Positions 28,051 to 36,931 of a stretch of 64,000 nucleotides of DNA are shown one piece after another. Positions within the stretch are counted from its first letter, which is position 1, and each line of letters opens with the position of its first letter. A program made the translations under genes and the position numbers. The DNA lies in contig NC_067207.1 of assembly GCF_026262505.1 (NCBI RefSeq), positions 34,593,176-34,657,175 of the forward strand, written 5' to 3'. Under the pieces are notes generated by a model. It saw only the letters and a program-made list of their open reading frames with translations. It was not told where the DNA came from and ran no database searches. This DNA is from Trichomonas vaginalis G3. Taxonomy: Eukaryota; Parabasalia; Trichomonadida; Trichomonadidae.

Positions 28051-28491
28051 ATGAGTTCTTCATCAAGCTCTCGTGAACCTTCACCATCTGTGAAACAATC
28101 TTTACCAAACGATTATGGAGCACCTATTGAATATTTCTTACGAGCTGCACAATGGCAAAGAGCAGTCTCACCAAGGTTAGGTGTTCCACCAGCTCCTGTC
28201 AAAAATAGCATTTGGTCAAGTCCTTATATAAAATATGGTCTCCCACTAGGTTTGCTAGCTACAGCAGGAGCAGTTATGATGTTGAAAAGAAATAAAGCAA
28301 ATGTTGTAAATAATACTGAAGTAGCTGAAGTTAAACAAACTCCAACACCTTCACAAGCAAAACCTTCAATGACTCCTGAACCTATGGAAGTACAAACTCC
28401 TGTTCAAAAGTCAACTCCTAAACCGACTCCAACATTTAAACCAGAACCTACTCCTCAAATAAATCGTAAAACTCCTGCGTTTCCTTACTGA
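28051..28491 (+). CDS. Single-pass membrane protein with proline-rich tail
   Basis: A 146-residue protein. A serine-rich start (MSSSSSSREPSP) is followed by one hydrophobic segment near residues 55-76 (YGLPLGLLATAGAVMMLK) and then a long T/P/Q-rich tail. It could be a virion membrane or minor capsid-anchoring protein. The leader TTTTTAAAGCTTATAAATG is Maverick-type. No family recognised. Confidence 0.55.
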   Translation: MSSSSSSREPSPSVKQSLPNDYGAPIEYFLRAAQWQRAVSPRLGVPPAPVKNSIWSSPYIKYGLPLGLLATAGAVMMLKRNKANVVNNTEVAEVKQTPTPSQAKPSMTPEPMEVQTPVQKSTPKPTPTFKPEPTPQINRKTPAFPY

Positions 28492-28539
28492 AAAAATAAC
28501 GTTATTTTTATTTAATATTAAAATTTTTATTTGATTGAA

Positions 28540-28776
28540 ATGACGACTAAAGTCACTGAAGCAATGAAACAAAAGTTTTTGGTAGAATACATTAAATCAG
28601 GAACTATTCCAGAAGGTTTTTACATTCATACTATGAAGGATGGTAGAGTTCAGTTTAGAAAGATAAAGCAACCATTAGATAGAGAAGGTATATTAAGGAA
28701 GATTAAACTTCATGAGGACAACATTGCTGAACTTAAGAAGAAGTTAGAAGAGTTGGAGAAAGGAAGAGAGTTATAA
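28540..28776 (+). CDS. Small MKDGRVQFRK-domain protein with coiled-coil end
   Basis: A 78-residue protein whose first half matches the small domain in 25984-26418 and 40015-40599, and whose second half is a charged heptad helix (HEDNIAELKKKLEELEK). I chose the ATG at 28540; the frame extends only to a TTG beyond it. Likely dimeric; role unknown. Confidence 0.55.
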   Translation: MTTKVTEAMKQKFLVEYIKSGTIPEGFYIHTMKDGRVQFRKIKQPLDREGILRKIKLHEDNIAELKKKLEELEKGREL

Positions 28777-28786
28777 AGCAATGAAT

Positions 28787-28850
28787 TCAACAGGGTGGAA
28801 AACCGGGTGAAAAAAGAGGTGAGATTTCACCTAAATTTATTTTTGTGCTA
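28787..28850. repeat. Lone end of an F1-like element
   Basis: Read on the minus strand: CACAAAAATAAATTTA, then GGTGAAATCTCACC, then CTTTTTTCACCC and CCACC. This is the same plan as the F1 end, with one change in the palindrome, but no gene or partner end is near. It is probably a remnant. Confidence 0.6.
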
Positions 28851-28919
28851 TGTTTTCATACGTGTGAGGGTGGTGATATCATTAATTTTAAGTTTATTTT
28901 TTATTTTATTTTTATATAA

Positions 28920-29240
28920 ATGACGAAAACTATTGAGATAACAAACTACAACGGTCATGAGTTCAAGAATTTGTTCTTCGTTCCTCGTGAAAATACATTC
29001 TATCAGATACGAGGGAGAAAGGGTAAAGTTAGTTTGAGCGTTTATGACTACAAGCATAATGGAAAGTTTATACAAGCATATGATACAAACGGTAAGCGTG
29101 TTTCATTAGCTTTGTCAAAACTTACAGGTATAAACTATGACAGTGATTTTGACCTATATGAAGAAGAAAGTGAGTCAGAAGATTATGAGCTGTTATATGA
29201 AGCACAGCAATGGGAGGAGTTGCAATACTTTTGTAAGTGA
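28920..29240 (+). CDS. TIR-encoded small protein, right copy
   Basis: A 106-residue protein matching the left-TIR copy (12216-12542). The differences gather in the acidic patch before the end (YEEESESEDYELL here, DWSDSSDTEEYELL there), while the N-terminal half is almost unchanged, which argues that the N-terminal half is under selection. Start after TTTATTTTTATATAAATG. Confidence 0.7.
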   Translation: MTKTIEITNYNGHEFKNLFFVPRENTFYQIRGRKGKVSLSVYDYKHNGKFIQAYDTNGKRVSLALSKLTGINYDSDFDLYEEESESEDYELLYEAQQWEELQYFCK

Positions 29241-29442
29241 GAACGTTTATTTTTTACATTAGTGAAGTCGTTTGTGAAAACGTTAGTGAAGTGAAGTGAT
29301 TGGCGGCTTTGTAAATATTTAAGGTTAAGTTAGTGTTGTCGTTTGTGTTGTAAAATATACGTTAACGGTTTCGTAAAGTGTCAAATTCACATATCATGGG
29401 TAAGGAGGCGCGCAATGCCGCCGTACCCTTGATATGTATACT
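28920..29442. repeat. Right terminal inverted repeat of B
   Basis: Counterpart of the left TIR. Its tip reads outward to GATATGTATACT at 29431-29442. The foldable stem is present with other bases: ACATATCA pairs with TGATATGT and, inside, GGGTA pairs with TACCC. Confidence 0.85.
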
Positions 29443-29597
29443 AACTATGTTTCCGCAGATTTGATAGCGATGAAATAGTCAAAAATGTTTTTCATATCTT
29501 AAACCTTGTAGAAGTTACAACAGAATATTTATCAGAAAATCAGGATCTTTCTGAGAAACAGATCTTTATTTGCAACGATATCCTAACGAGGGTTAAT
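29443..29597 (+). other. Possible displaced tail of the zinc-finger gene
   Basis: Just right of B, an open stretch encodes FDSDEIVKNVFHILNLVEV and ends about 29.63 kb, overlapping the end of the HP1-like gene. It may be the host gene part cut off by B. Weak evidence: frame and position only. Confidence 0.3.
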
Positions 29598-29954
29598 TTA
29601 ATTTTTATTTTTTATTTCAAGTTTGAGTAAACTTTCAAGATAATCTATATAAGCCTTTTGATGTTCTTCATCTAGATTCTTGTTTAATATGTGATGAATT
29701 TGATTTTTTTTTGAAAATTCAAGATAAAATTCTTTTTTATCTTGATCAACAACATGAACAATTCGAGTACAGCGTAACATTTCATCAATATTTTCTGTTT
29801 TCTTCGTTTCTAGATATTTTTCAAATATTTCTTGCGGAATCTCATTTTGATATACCCATTTATTTTTTTCCGGATGCTGATCTTTGTACTTAACGAAATA
29901 TTGCTTGACTATTCGCTCAGAAACAACATATTCGATCTCTTTTCTCTTTCTCAT
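29598..29954 (-). CDS. HP1-like chromodomain protein
   Basis: A 118-residue host protein. Residues about 8-46 (YVVSERIVKQYFVKYKDQ...NKWVYQNEI) follow the chromodomain pattern: aromatic-Val start, a YFVKYKD strand, and a W followed by an E-containing strand. Residues about 62-112 (TRIVHVVDQDKKEFYLEF... YIDYLESLL) look like a chromo shadow domain, which dimerises in HP1. So it is a minimal HP1-type reader of methylated histone tails, lacking a hinge. The initiator TCACAA lies 11 bases before the ATG. The next Maverick end is only 0.2 kb away. Confidence 0.65.
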   Translation of the reverse strand: MRKRKEIEYVVSERIVKQYFVKYKDQHPEKNKWVYQNEIPQEIFEKYLETKKTENIDEMLRCTRIVHVVDQDKKEFYLEFSKKNQIHHILNKNLDEEHQKAYIDYLESLLKLEIKNKN

Positions 29955-30178
29955 TGAATATTTGTGACACTTTTGAATTCAATCAAATCAAAAATATTTG
30001 AAATTGCTAGAATTTTTTTCTTTCTCATGAATATTTGAAATGACTCAAAAGGAAAACTCGTTCGATTCAATTCAATTTTGAATCAGAATTTTTTAAGGAC
30101 CAATAAATCAAATTATGTTAAGAAAATCTTTTTTTAACTCAGAGTATCAAAAGTACGTTAAACCTTCAATTTTATCTC

Positions 30179-31967
30179 ATGTCGGAAAGCGAACCGACAA
30201 TAGTGGAAGAGAATCAAACTATATCAGTATCCATCCAAGCTATTGTTGATGAAGAAAAAGGAGATGGAGCTGATATGCTGGATTTAATTCAAAATGAATT
30301 GAATTCCCGTAAAAAATTGAAATATAGAATGGAAATACCTGAAAATCCCCAATTCCAATTCTCAAGGAAAGATATAGCAAATTAAAATTTACAGATCCTA
30401 CAGAAGCTGCTATATTTATTGCAAAAGATTCATATAATTCTTTTTATCCATTAAATTTTGAGCAAGGAAAAAAGTTTCGTTGTCCTAACTGCCAATTTTG
30501 CATGGAGCTTGTAAAGACTCATGAAAATGGTCAACTTTTCTTCATTCCAGTAATTAAACACGAGCATAGAGCAAAGCAATGCAAGCCGAGTAACAATATA
30601 CCAAAAATTCTTAAGTTGCAAGCAGGAAAAAAAGTCTATGAATTAGCAAATTCTGATAATGTTCCTCAATGCAAAGAAATTTTTGCAAAAGAATTGAATA
30701 TTCCCAATGCAACTTATACGATGTTCCATAATATAGTAAATAAACTTAAAGGAACCACAAAAGGGGATAGAATTCAATCTTACAATTATTTCTCAACAAT
30801 TTTTTCAATCATAAACAAAATCGAACAAGGATTCTGCGAAATGATTTTAGTTAAAGAAGTTAACAATGAAATTGAATTGCATACATTTAAGAAAGGTGAT
30901 GAATTACCTGAAAATTCAAAAGACTTTCAAATTTATTCATTTATTGTAATTCCTCCAATAACTCATTTTTACATGCAAACACAAGCTTTTTGCGGAATAA
31001 TTCAAATTGATGGAACGTTTTTATTTTGTATTAAAAAAGGAAACTTACTCATTATTGGTACACCTGCACCAAATAATAGACTTATCCCTATTGCATTTGC
31101 ATGGTCTGTTAGTGAAAATACGATAACAATTAAGGATATGCTCACTAAATTGAAATCTTTTATTCCACCAAGCAGATTCAAGAATATTTATTCCGATCAA
31201 GGTCCGGCAATTATAGCTGCTGTTAGAGAATCAGGCTTTTCTTGCGATCATAAATTTTGCTTACGTCATTTTGCAACAAAAAGGGAATACATCAATGTCT
31301 ATTCCGAAATTGTTGAAGTCGCTTACGCAGACCATCCTCAAAAACGAATTGACTTGATTAAAAAGTTAGAAACTCGTTTACAAGAGAATATCCAAACCGC
31401 GAAAATAATCAGGATCTCTTTAAGTACTTAGATAGTATTAACCCATTTGAAGGATTCGCTGACTACACCGCTGGCATACTCACAACATCTCTTATTGAAT
31501 CCCTTAATGCCGAAATTAAAGATAAATGGGATACATATGAACCCGCCGAACTAATTATCCGTCTCATTGAACATGAATTCAATCTTGTTAAAAATGTTTT
31601 AACAGGTGATTTTAAATCAGATAATATTATCAAAAATCTAAATGAAACTTTGAAACATTCAGATATGTTTAGCTCGGTATTATATGATCCAATTCAAGAA
31701 TTATATTATGCAACTTTTGGTCGCTATACATATTGCGTAAAAATTATGTCAGATTCACAATATTCATGCACATGTAAGCACATCGAATTATACGGATTAC
31801 CTTGTATTCATGTAATCGCCGTATTGAATCACTTTTCGAACAAAAATCTTCTTAAAAATTTGAATGATGCAGTTCATGCTCGCTTCAAATGTTCAGAGTT
31901 TATGACTCCTGTGGAAGATTTAATGAAATTTTATGTTGACCAAGCATCTTTAAAAATTCCCGAATAA
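30179..31967 (+). pseudogene. MULE (Mutator-like) transposase relic
   Basis: Plain DNA transposon gene. The first frame (30179-30385) starts MSESEPTIVEEN; a zinc-binding stretch follows near 30480-30590 (RCPNCQFC ... HEHRAKQC); the catalytic core shows IQIDGTFLF, IYSDQGPAI and IESLNAEI, fitting the D-D-E positions of MULE transposases; a SWIM finger closes it (YSCTCKHIELYGLPCIHV). Frame shifts near 30385 and near 31420 break it, giving three pieces (30179-30385, 30502-31431, 31650-31967 with ATG starts). No TIRs were found beside it. Fairly young by its readable motifs. Confidence 0.8.
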
Positions 31968-33686
31968 ATTTCAACCTGGGAGAGATTGAAAAATTAAGGG
32001 GAAAAGGACTAGGATTAAAGCATTTTACGAAAAGTGATGCTGTGTTGTTAGTTATTTATTTACTTTTTTTAATATTTTTTAAAAAAATAAAAGAAAATTC
32101 AAATAATTTTGTATCTCCCATGATATATCGACCCACGAGTACTAATGTGGCTATAATTAGAGATTGCAACTCTATTATGATCATAGTCCGGTGATATACA
32201 ATAAGATTCAAATTTTGAAAGAATTAAATTAATAAAATCCCGGTGAAAAAAATAAAAACAGCTTCTAAAAGTATAGTTATCTTAAAAATACGAACTTTAA
32301 CACAAGTTTTTTGATCCAATAGAAAAATTGAATTCTTTGAATAAATAAAATATTTTATGTAATAACATATTAAATTTCCTAATTATTTTTTCTTCTTGGG
32401 AAAATTTTTGAATTCGAATAGAAAATTCAATAAATTGAAATTGGGTTGAAAGAATTCTCCATATTAACTTGTCATATATTTCAGATCATATAAATTAAGT
32501 TAATTAAATTTTTAAAAACCTTAATAGGATAAAAAAAAAAATTTACACTCTCTCACTTTGAAAACGTAGAAAATGCCAATCTATTGGTATACATTTTAGT
32601 TTTGTTAAGTTTACAAAACGATTACTCTAGATTTTAAAGATTTATCAAGAATTTAGAGAATATCCTTCTCAAACAACTTCAATAGCGAAGGATTAGTATT
32701 GAATCGGATTTGTAACATAATTATAGTACATTACAATACAATTTCTCCGACTTTTAAATATTTTTGAAATATTTACAAAATATGCTCTTTCTATCATCGA
32801 TACTTTAATACAGAGCAAATTTAGTAAATGTCATCACGTTATTTTTTCATAAATCGTTTTCGAACTTTTGAAATATTTATTTTAAACCAGTTTTCTACAT
32901 TTAATATGTGAATTATATCAAAAGTAGATGGGCGATACTTGTAAATCTATTTAAACTATTAGTTTGCTATTATTGAAGAACTTTATAATTTTTTTTTCTT
33001 ATGTATGGAATTAAAGATAATTTTGCCGATTCCAACTGGTTTTTCTATATGAGTTAAATATGCCAAGTGAAATTGGACTTGCCAATATTGTAAATTGAAG
33101 TATGGACTATATATCGATTTTCATTGATTGATGAATAACTCGGAGTAATGTAATTGTTGATAATGAAAAATAGTTTTCAATTGCTGGTAAGGGCCAATGT
33201 ATGTTCAATAGCTCCGAAAGCAAAAAATGCACGTTTAGAAAAAGACGATAACGATTAAATTACAAAATCAATAATGACCCATTTAATTTTGATGAAATTG
33301 AAATTCTGAAAGCAGAATGTGTTAATATCCAGTTAATTAGATTAATTACTAGATATCAACAATGAAAAAATTCAGAATTCTTGAAAATGCCTTGACACGG
33401 TTTTTCTATCTTTGAAAAGCAATATTGGGATATCAAATGGTAATTGATGTGGCTTAATGATTCATCAACAATTAGTTATGGATGAAATTTTGAAAGATGA
33501 CATTCAAACAAATTTTTGAGTTTCAATCGATAAAAATTCTTTTCAATTCAGATTTGGCAAAAAATCGTATGGAATATTATTGAATTCATGTAATAACATT
33601 GAATATAATTAATAAATAAACTATTTTATTATATTCCATTTCAATTATGCCGATATTTTTGCATTCAATTTTGAATTGATTTCAAT
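31968..33686. other. 1.7-kb AT-rich DNA, no feature seen
   Basis: Between the MULE relic and the Myb gene I see only short frames, A/T runs and no repeat of note. It may contain the lost right end of the MULE. Confidence 0.6.
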
Positions 33687-33687
33687 T

Positions 33688-33693
33688 TCATTA
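33688..33693 (+). promoter_or_regulatory. Initiator (Inr) of the Myb gene
   Basis: TCATTA matches TCA+1Y(T/A), with the start A 15 bases before the ATG at 33705. Confidence 0.65.
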
Positions 33694-33704
33694 ATTTGCA
33701 CCAA

Positions 33705-34268
33705 ATGGATTCTAAAAAGACTATTAAGGATAAAATATTTACTAAAAGTCCCTTCACTGCTAAAGAGGACGAGAAGCTAAGGAAGATTGTCAAATCATAT
33801 GAGCGAATTAACGAAATTAATTGGCAATTTGTAGCACAACAAATGGAAACTCGTAATTCAAGGCAATGCAAAGACAGATGGATAAATTACCTGGATTCAA
33901 AAATCAATAGAGAGCCATTCAGAATGGAAGAAAATTATTATCTTTTAAAGCTTGTCGAAGAATATGGTCGCAAATGGAAATTCATTGCCAAAAAGCTCAA
34001 AAATAGGACTGATGTTTCTGTTAAAGCTCAATATAGAAAACTGATGAGAAGAAGTGCAAATCTTCAAAATGTTCACTTAATATCAACAACAAGTTACTCA
34101 ATTCGCGGTAAATCAAAGAAATCCGTAAATAATGATGAGGAAAGCAAGGCGATCAATCAATCATGTAATCAAAATAGGAATGAAGCAAAATCTGTTTTTG
34201 ATTTGTTATTAAAAAAAAGTAGTGGGGCTTCCAGGCACTTCGTGCCCTCTAGCCCCGAAGATGTTTAG
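33705..34268 (+). CDS. R2R3-type Myb DNA-binding protein, tail replaced by element C
   Basis: A 187-residue host protein. Two Myb repeats lie at about residues 13-66 (FTAKEDEKLRKIV ... NWQFVAQQM ... QCKDRWINYL) and 68-118 (FRMEENYYLLKLVEEYGRKWKFIAKKL), each with the spaced aromatic residues of the fold. Trichomonads have many such proteins, including Myb factors binding promoter elements. The last 15 or so codons (GASRHFVPSSPEDV) lie in the hairpin at the left edge of Maverick C, so the original C-terminus has been cut off and replaced. ATG at 33705 chosen; the frame upstream has only TTG. Confidence 0.8.
   Translation: MDSKKTIKDKIFTKSPFTAKEDEKLRKIVKSYERINEINWQFVAQQMETRNSRQCKDRWINYLDSKINREPFRMEENYYLLKLVEEYGRKWKFIAKKLKNRTDVSVKAQYRKLMRRSANLQNVHLISTTSYSIRGKSKKSVNNDEESKAINQSCNQNRNEAKSVFDLLLKKSSGASRHFVPSSPEDV
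34224..34256. repeat. Hairpin at the left edge of C
   Basis: GGGGCT and AGCCCC pair, then after a 4x4 internal loop GGCAC pairs with GTGCC around TTC. It sits exactly where Myb coding sequence gives way to Maverick sequence. Confidence 0.6.
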
Positions 34269-34477
34269 TATAAATGAAGTTTTTATTCGGAAAATTGTTA
34301 GTCTTCTGGTGTGAATTCGGAGGACTCTTCTTCTTCCTCCATTGCTTCTGGGAAGAAGCCTTCTTCTGGGTCGAAAACATTATATAATGTGTCGCTTTTC
34401 ACAAATTATATATGTTTTCATGCTTTGTCACTTTTCTGTCACTTTTCAGGAAAAAACATTTTTATTATTATATATAA

Positions 34478-35296
34478 ATGAATTTTACAAAACCTCCGTT
34501 ACCGTTCTTTGGAAATAAGAGTAAATGTAAAGATATTATATTGAGAGAACTTAAGAAACTACCGAATGGTCTAACATTTGTAGATTTGTTCGGTGGAAGT
34601 TTCTATATATCCCATTTGTGCCATACAATATTCCCAGACTCAAAGATTATATGCAATGACTTCGACAACTATATGGACCGTCTCAAACATATTCCAGACA
34701 CAAACAATATATTGAAAGAGTTAAAAGAAAAGATACCTATAGGTAAGATGGAACGTATACCATTAGATAACAAAAATATTGTGAGAGAGGTTTTGAAAAA
34801 AGCAGAATATATAGACTGGGATAGTATATCTGCTAGACTATTATATAGTGGTTCTATAAGAGTTCATGACATTGAAACACTTATGTCAAAAGTTTTATAT
34901 CTTAACTATACAAATGTTTTCAAAGAGGACATAGAAAAATATATTGAGGGTATAGAGTTTGTGAGATGTCATTGGACAGAGTTGTATGAAAAATATAAAG
35001 ACAAGGAAAATGTTTTCTTTATAGTGGACCCACCGTTCTATAACACATGGGATTTTCAATACCAAGTAGACTGGACTTTGAGAGACTCTTTAGAAACTTT
35101 AGACGTTATACATAACCATCCATGCTTTTACTTTACATCCGATAAAAGTGGTTTGGAAACCGTTATGAGATGGTTAGAGGACATACATGACTATGAGTTT
35201 AGATATGACAAGATAGAATATGAGAGAGGTCCTATAAACCAGAGAAAGTGTCATAACAAAGAAATTTTATTAGTAAGTAAATGTGGTTTGAAATAG
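34478..35296 (+). CDS. N6-adenine DNA methyltransferase (D12/Dam class)
   Basis: A 272-residue enzyme transferring a methyl group from S-adenosylmethionine to adenine N6 in DNA. PFFGNKSKCKD at residues 9-19 matches the (P)F-x-G-x-K start of D12 enzymes; FVDLFGGSFY at 34-43 is motif I (SAM binding); DPPF at 184-187 is the catalytic motif IV; GSIRVHD near 125 fits the target region. The order of motifs is that of Dam (alpha class). Adenine methyltransferases carried by Mavericks are known in T. vaginalis. Target motif GATC is a guess from the family. Leader TTTTTATTATTATATATAAATG is Maverick-type. Confidence 0.88.
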   Translation: MNFTKPPLPFFGNKSKCKDIILRELKKLPNGLTFVDLFGGSFYISHLCHTIFPDSKIICNDFDNYMDRLKHIPDTNNILKELKEKIPIGKMERIPLDNKNIVREVLKKAEYIDWDSISARLLYSGSIRVHDIETLMSKVLYLNYTNVFKEDIEKYIEGIEFVRCHWTELYEKYKDKENVFFIVDPPFYNTWDFQYQVDWTLRDSLETLDVIHNHPCFYFTSDKSGLETVMRWLEDIHDYEFRYDKIEYERGPINQRKCHNKEILLVSKCGLK

Positions 35297-35412
35297 GACT
35301 ACTTGTTTTAGGTTTTTTCCATTGTGTCATTTATTTATTTGACGTGGCAGAAAAGTACAGAGAATATGAAGATGAACCAATGCCTGCAAATGTTCAGTAT
35401 ATGTACTCGTAA
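35281..35412 (+). CDS. 43-residue membrane protein overlapping the methyltransferase end
   Basis: A short frame starts MWFEIGLLVLGFFHCVIYL, a clear transmembrane segment, followed by a charged tail DVAEKYREYEDEPMP. It overlaps the methyltransferase stop by 16 bases in another frame and ends 23 bases before the next gene. Its placement, hydrophobic profile and charged tail suggest a real small membrane protein. Confidence 0.5.
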   Translation: MWFEIGLLVLGFFHCVIYLFDVAEKYREYEDEPMPANVQYMYS

Positions 35413-35435
35413 GAGATATTTTTATCTAATATTAA

Positions 35436-35798
35436 ATGGACGCACAGAACTTAGCGAATGCACAGCAACCTGGACAACCAAACCCAGAGAATATTCCAAA
35501 TGAAGTTAGAATACAAACTGCAATGGCAAACTATGGTCAAGTGCCAACAGATGTACAAATGCAAACTGCCATGTCAAATGACGCTGCGTTAGGTTTGCCA
35601 CCATGGTATGCAAATATGAGATGGAAAGAGTTTTATACAAACCCTGAAGTGGGATATAAACAACTTTATGCAGATGACGCGAACACAGGAGTTGACCCAG
35701 AATATGTTTTCTACCAGAGGAGAAACAGAATGTATGAGCTCCAGTTAAAGAATGCTATGGAACTCAACAGGAAACGTAAGAGACTAGGCGGACATTAG
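35436..35798 (+). CDS. Unrecognised 120-residue Maverick protein
   Basis: An N/Q/P-rich start (NANAQQPGQPNPENIP in approximate form) leads into two imperfect repeats (VRIQTAMANYGQVPTD, VQMQTAMSNDAALG), an aromatic patch (LPPWYANMRWKEFY), and a basic end (NRKRKRLGGH). Leader TTTTTATCTAATATTAAATG. The basic end suggests nucleic-acid contact. No family seen. Confidence 0.5.
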   Translation: MDAQNLANAQQPGQPNPENIPNEVRIQTAMANYGQVPTDVQMQTAMSNDAALGLPPWYANMRWKEFYTNPEVGYKQLYADDANTGVDPEYVFYQRRNRMYELQLKNAMELNRKRKRLGGH

Positions 35799-35816
35799 AT
35801 TTTTACATATAGTAAA

Positions 35817-36059
35817 ATGGGTTTCTTCAGTAAGATAGGAAACTTCTTTCGAAATGTTGGAAGAGGTATATGGAATGGAATAAAATCTGTCGGAAGAGGA
35901 ATTTGGAACGGTGTCAAAAATATTGGTAAAAGGGTAGGTCAGTTCGTTGGTATTATACCTAAAGACCCTGAACCAGAAGAACAAGCTCCTGTTATACAAC
36001 AGCCTGAACCTGCACCACAGTCTAGTTGGCAACCAAATCCAACACCTCAACCGTATTAA
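35817..36059 (+). CDS. Small amphipathic basic protein, pVI-like candidate
   Basis: An 80-residue protein starting MGFFSKIGNFFRNVGRGIWNG. It has an internal repeat (GRGIWNGIKSV, GRGIWNGVKNI), an amphipathic helix pattern with W, F and K/R, and a P/E/Q-rich tail. It resembles in style the MAAG proteins of element A. A membrane-active internal capsid protein is possible. Its 3' end is four bases from the convergent penton-like region. Confidence 0.55.
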   Translation: MGFFSKIGNFFRNVGRGIWNGIKSVGRGIWNGVKNIGKRVGQFVGIIPKDPEPEEQAPVIQQPEPAPQSSWQPNPTPQPY

Positions 36060-36063
36060 AAAA

Positions 36064-36913
36064 TTATATTTTTACCGTTCGATAGTAGTTGTATATGAAA
36101 CTAAGTTCTAAGTAAAACGCATGGTATAATGGAATTATTCTTTTTCTTCCATCTGTAGTAAACCATACTTGAAAGTCTGAAATACTTCCACTTGGTGGTT
36201 CGTATAACTTTGTAGGTTTTTCGTAAAAGTCATTTGCCAAGCATAAGAAAGAGTTTTGGGCGCCAGAAAATGAAGCATGAACAATAATAGCATCTTGGTC
36301 GAAAACATTTTCATATGTTCCATTAGGGTTTTCGACTTCATAAAAGTCTGGGTGTACTGGATATGCTGCAGGCTGATTTAACATCCTCATAAATCTATAC
36401 CATGCCAAGTTGTTATATTTTGTAGAAATATAAACGTTTTCTCCAAGGTCTTCTATTCTATTGATTTTAACAGTTGCATTTTTCCTGTCATAAATAATAT
36501 CGAGATGGTATTCTCCTTCGTCAATGTTATACTGTTTTGCATATTCGATATAGATATCGTTTATTTTTTCTTGAAAAGCTTGAAGAGTTGTTTCTAAGTT
36601 TACAAGCAAACTAACTTGTAAAAGTTTTCCCTGTTCAAATTTCTCATACATACGTTTTTTCTTTGTTATAGTATCGAACTTCAAAACCGACCGTAAATGG
36701 GAAACCATGTATGGCTTCTGAAATGAACTTCATTCTACGAAAGCCAATAGCTTTTGTGACAGATGGGTCTCTTAGCCATCTTAATGGGTAGTCAAAACGA
36801 TAGCCTTCATGCTTTACGGTCTCTGTCTCAAACTTTTGACCGACATTAGTAAAAAGTTCATCTAATGGTTTAGTTGTAGCAACTCTTGAATTTTCTTTTT
36901 CTATTGGAAGCAT
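36064..36913 (-). other. Penton-like minor capsid coding region (element C)
   Basis: Minus-strand region starting MLPIEKENSRVATTKPLD at 36913. It carries YRFDYPLRWLRDPSVTKAIGFR, the N-terminal signature of the family at 13338-14219, and ends in strands such as IIPLYHAFYLELSFI. The region between is beta-rich with DQDAIIVHASFSGAQNSFL. Likely a spike or penton protein; the region looks broken. Confidence 0.55.
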
Positions 36914-36931
36914 ATTTTATCTAGAATAAAA
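36914..36931. promoter_or_regulatory. Near-palindromic two-way Maverick promoter
   Basis: ATTTTATCTAGAATAAAA is the entire space between ATGs on opposite strands (penton-like and fibre). It reads T-run, ATC, TAGA, TAAA(ATG) in both directions around CTAG, so one site seems to serve both genes. Confidence 0.6.

Larger units (their letters stand above)
11896..29442. mobile_element. Maverick/Polinton element B (both ends present)
   Basis: A 17.5-kb element with inverted ends. The outermost 93 bases of the two ends match at 78 positions (AGTATACATATC at each outer tip), and a small gene is carried inside each TIR. Parts: penton-like proteins, packaging ATPase, fibre-like gene, integrase, protein-primed type DNA polymerase, basic proteins, major capsid protein. 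A 1.2-kb one-gene element (F1) is inserted between integrase and polymerase. No maturation protease was recognised. No target duplication could be read at the tips. The element looks broken, with roughly five or more breaks. The end divergence and breaks argue against a very recent insertion, though I cannot date it. Confidence 0.9.

Noticed and set aside
11890-29448. Target-site duplication for Maverick B
   Set aside because: GAAGTT on the left and AACTAT on the right are not direct repeats; shifting the tip by a few bases does not help.
34279-34400. Short acidic minus-strand frame (FDPEEGFFPEAMEEEEESSEFTPED) at the left edge of C
   Set aside because: It looks like a true C-terminal tail, but there is no ATG or domain, so it was not listed as a gene.
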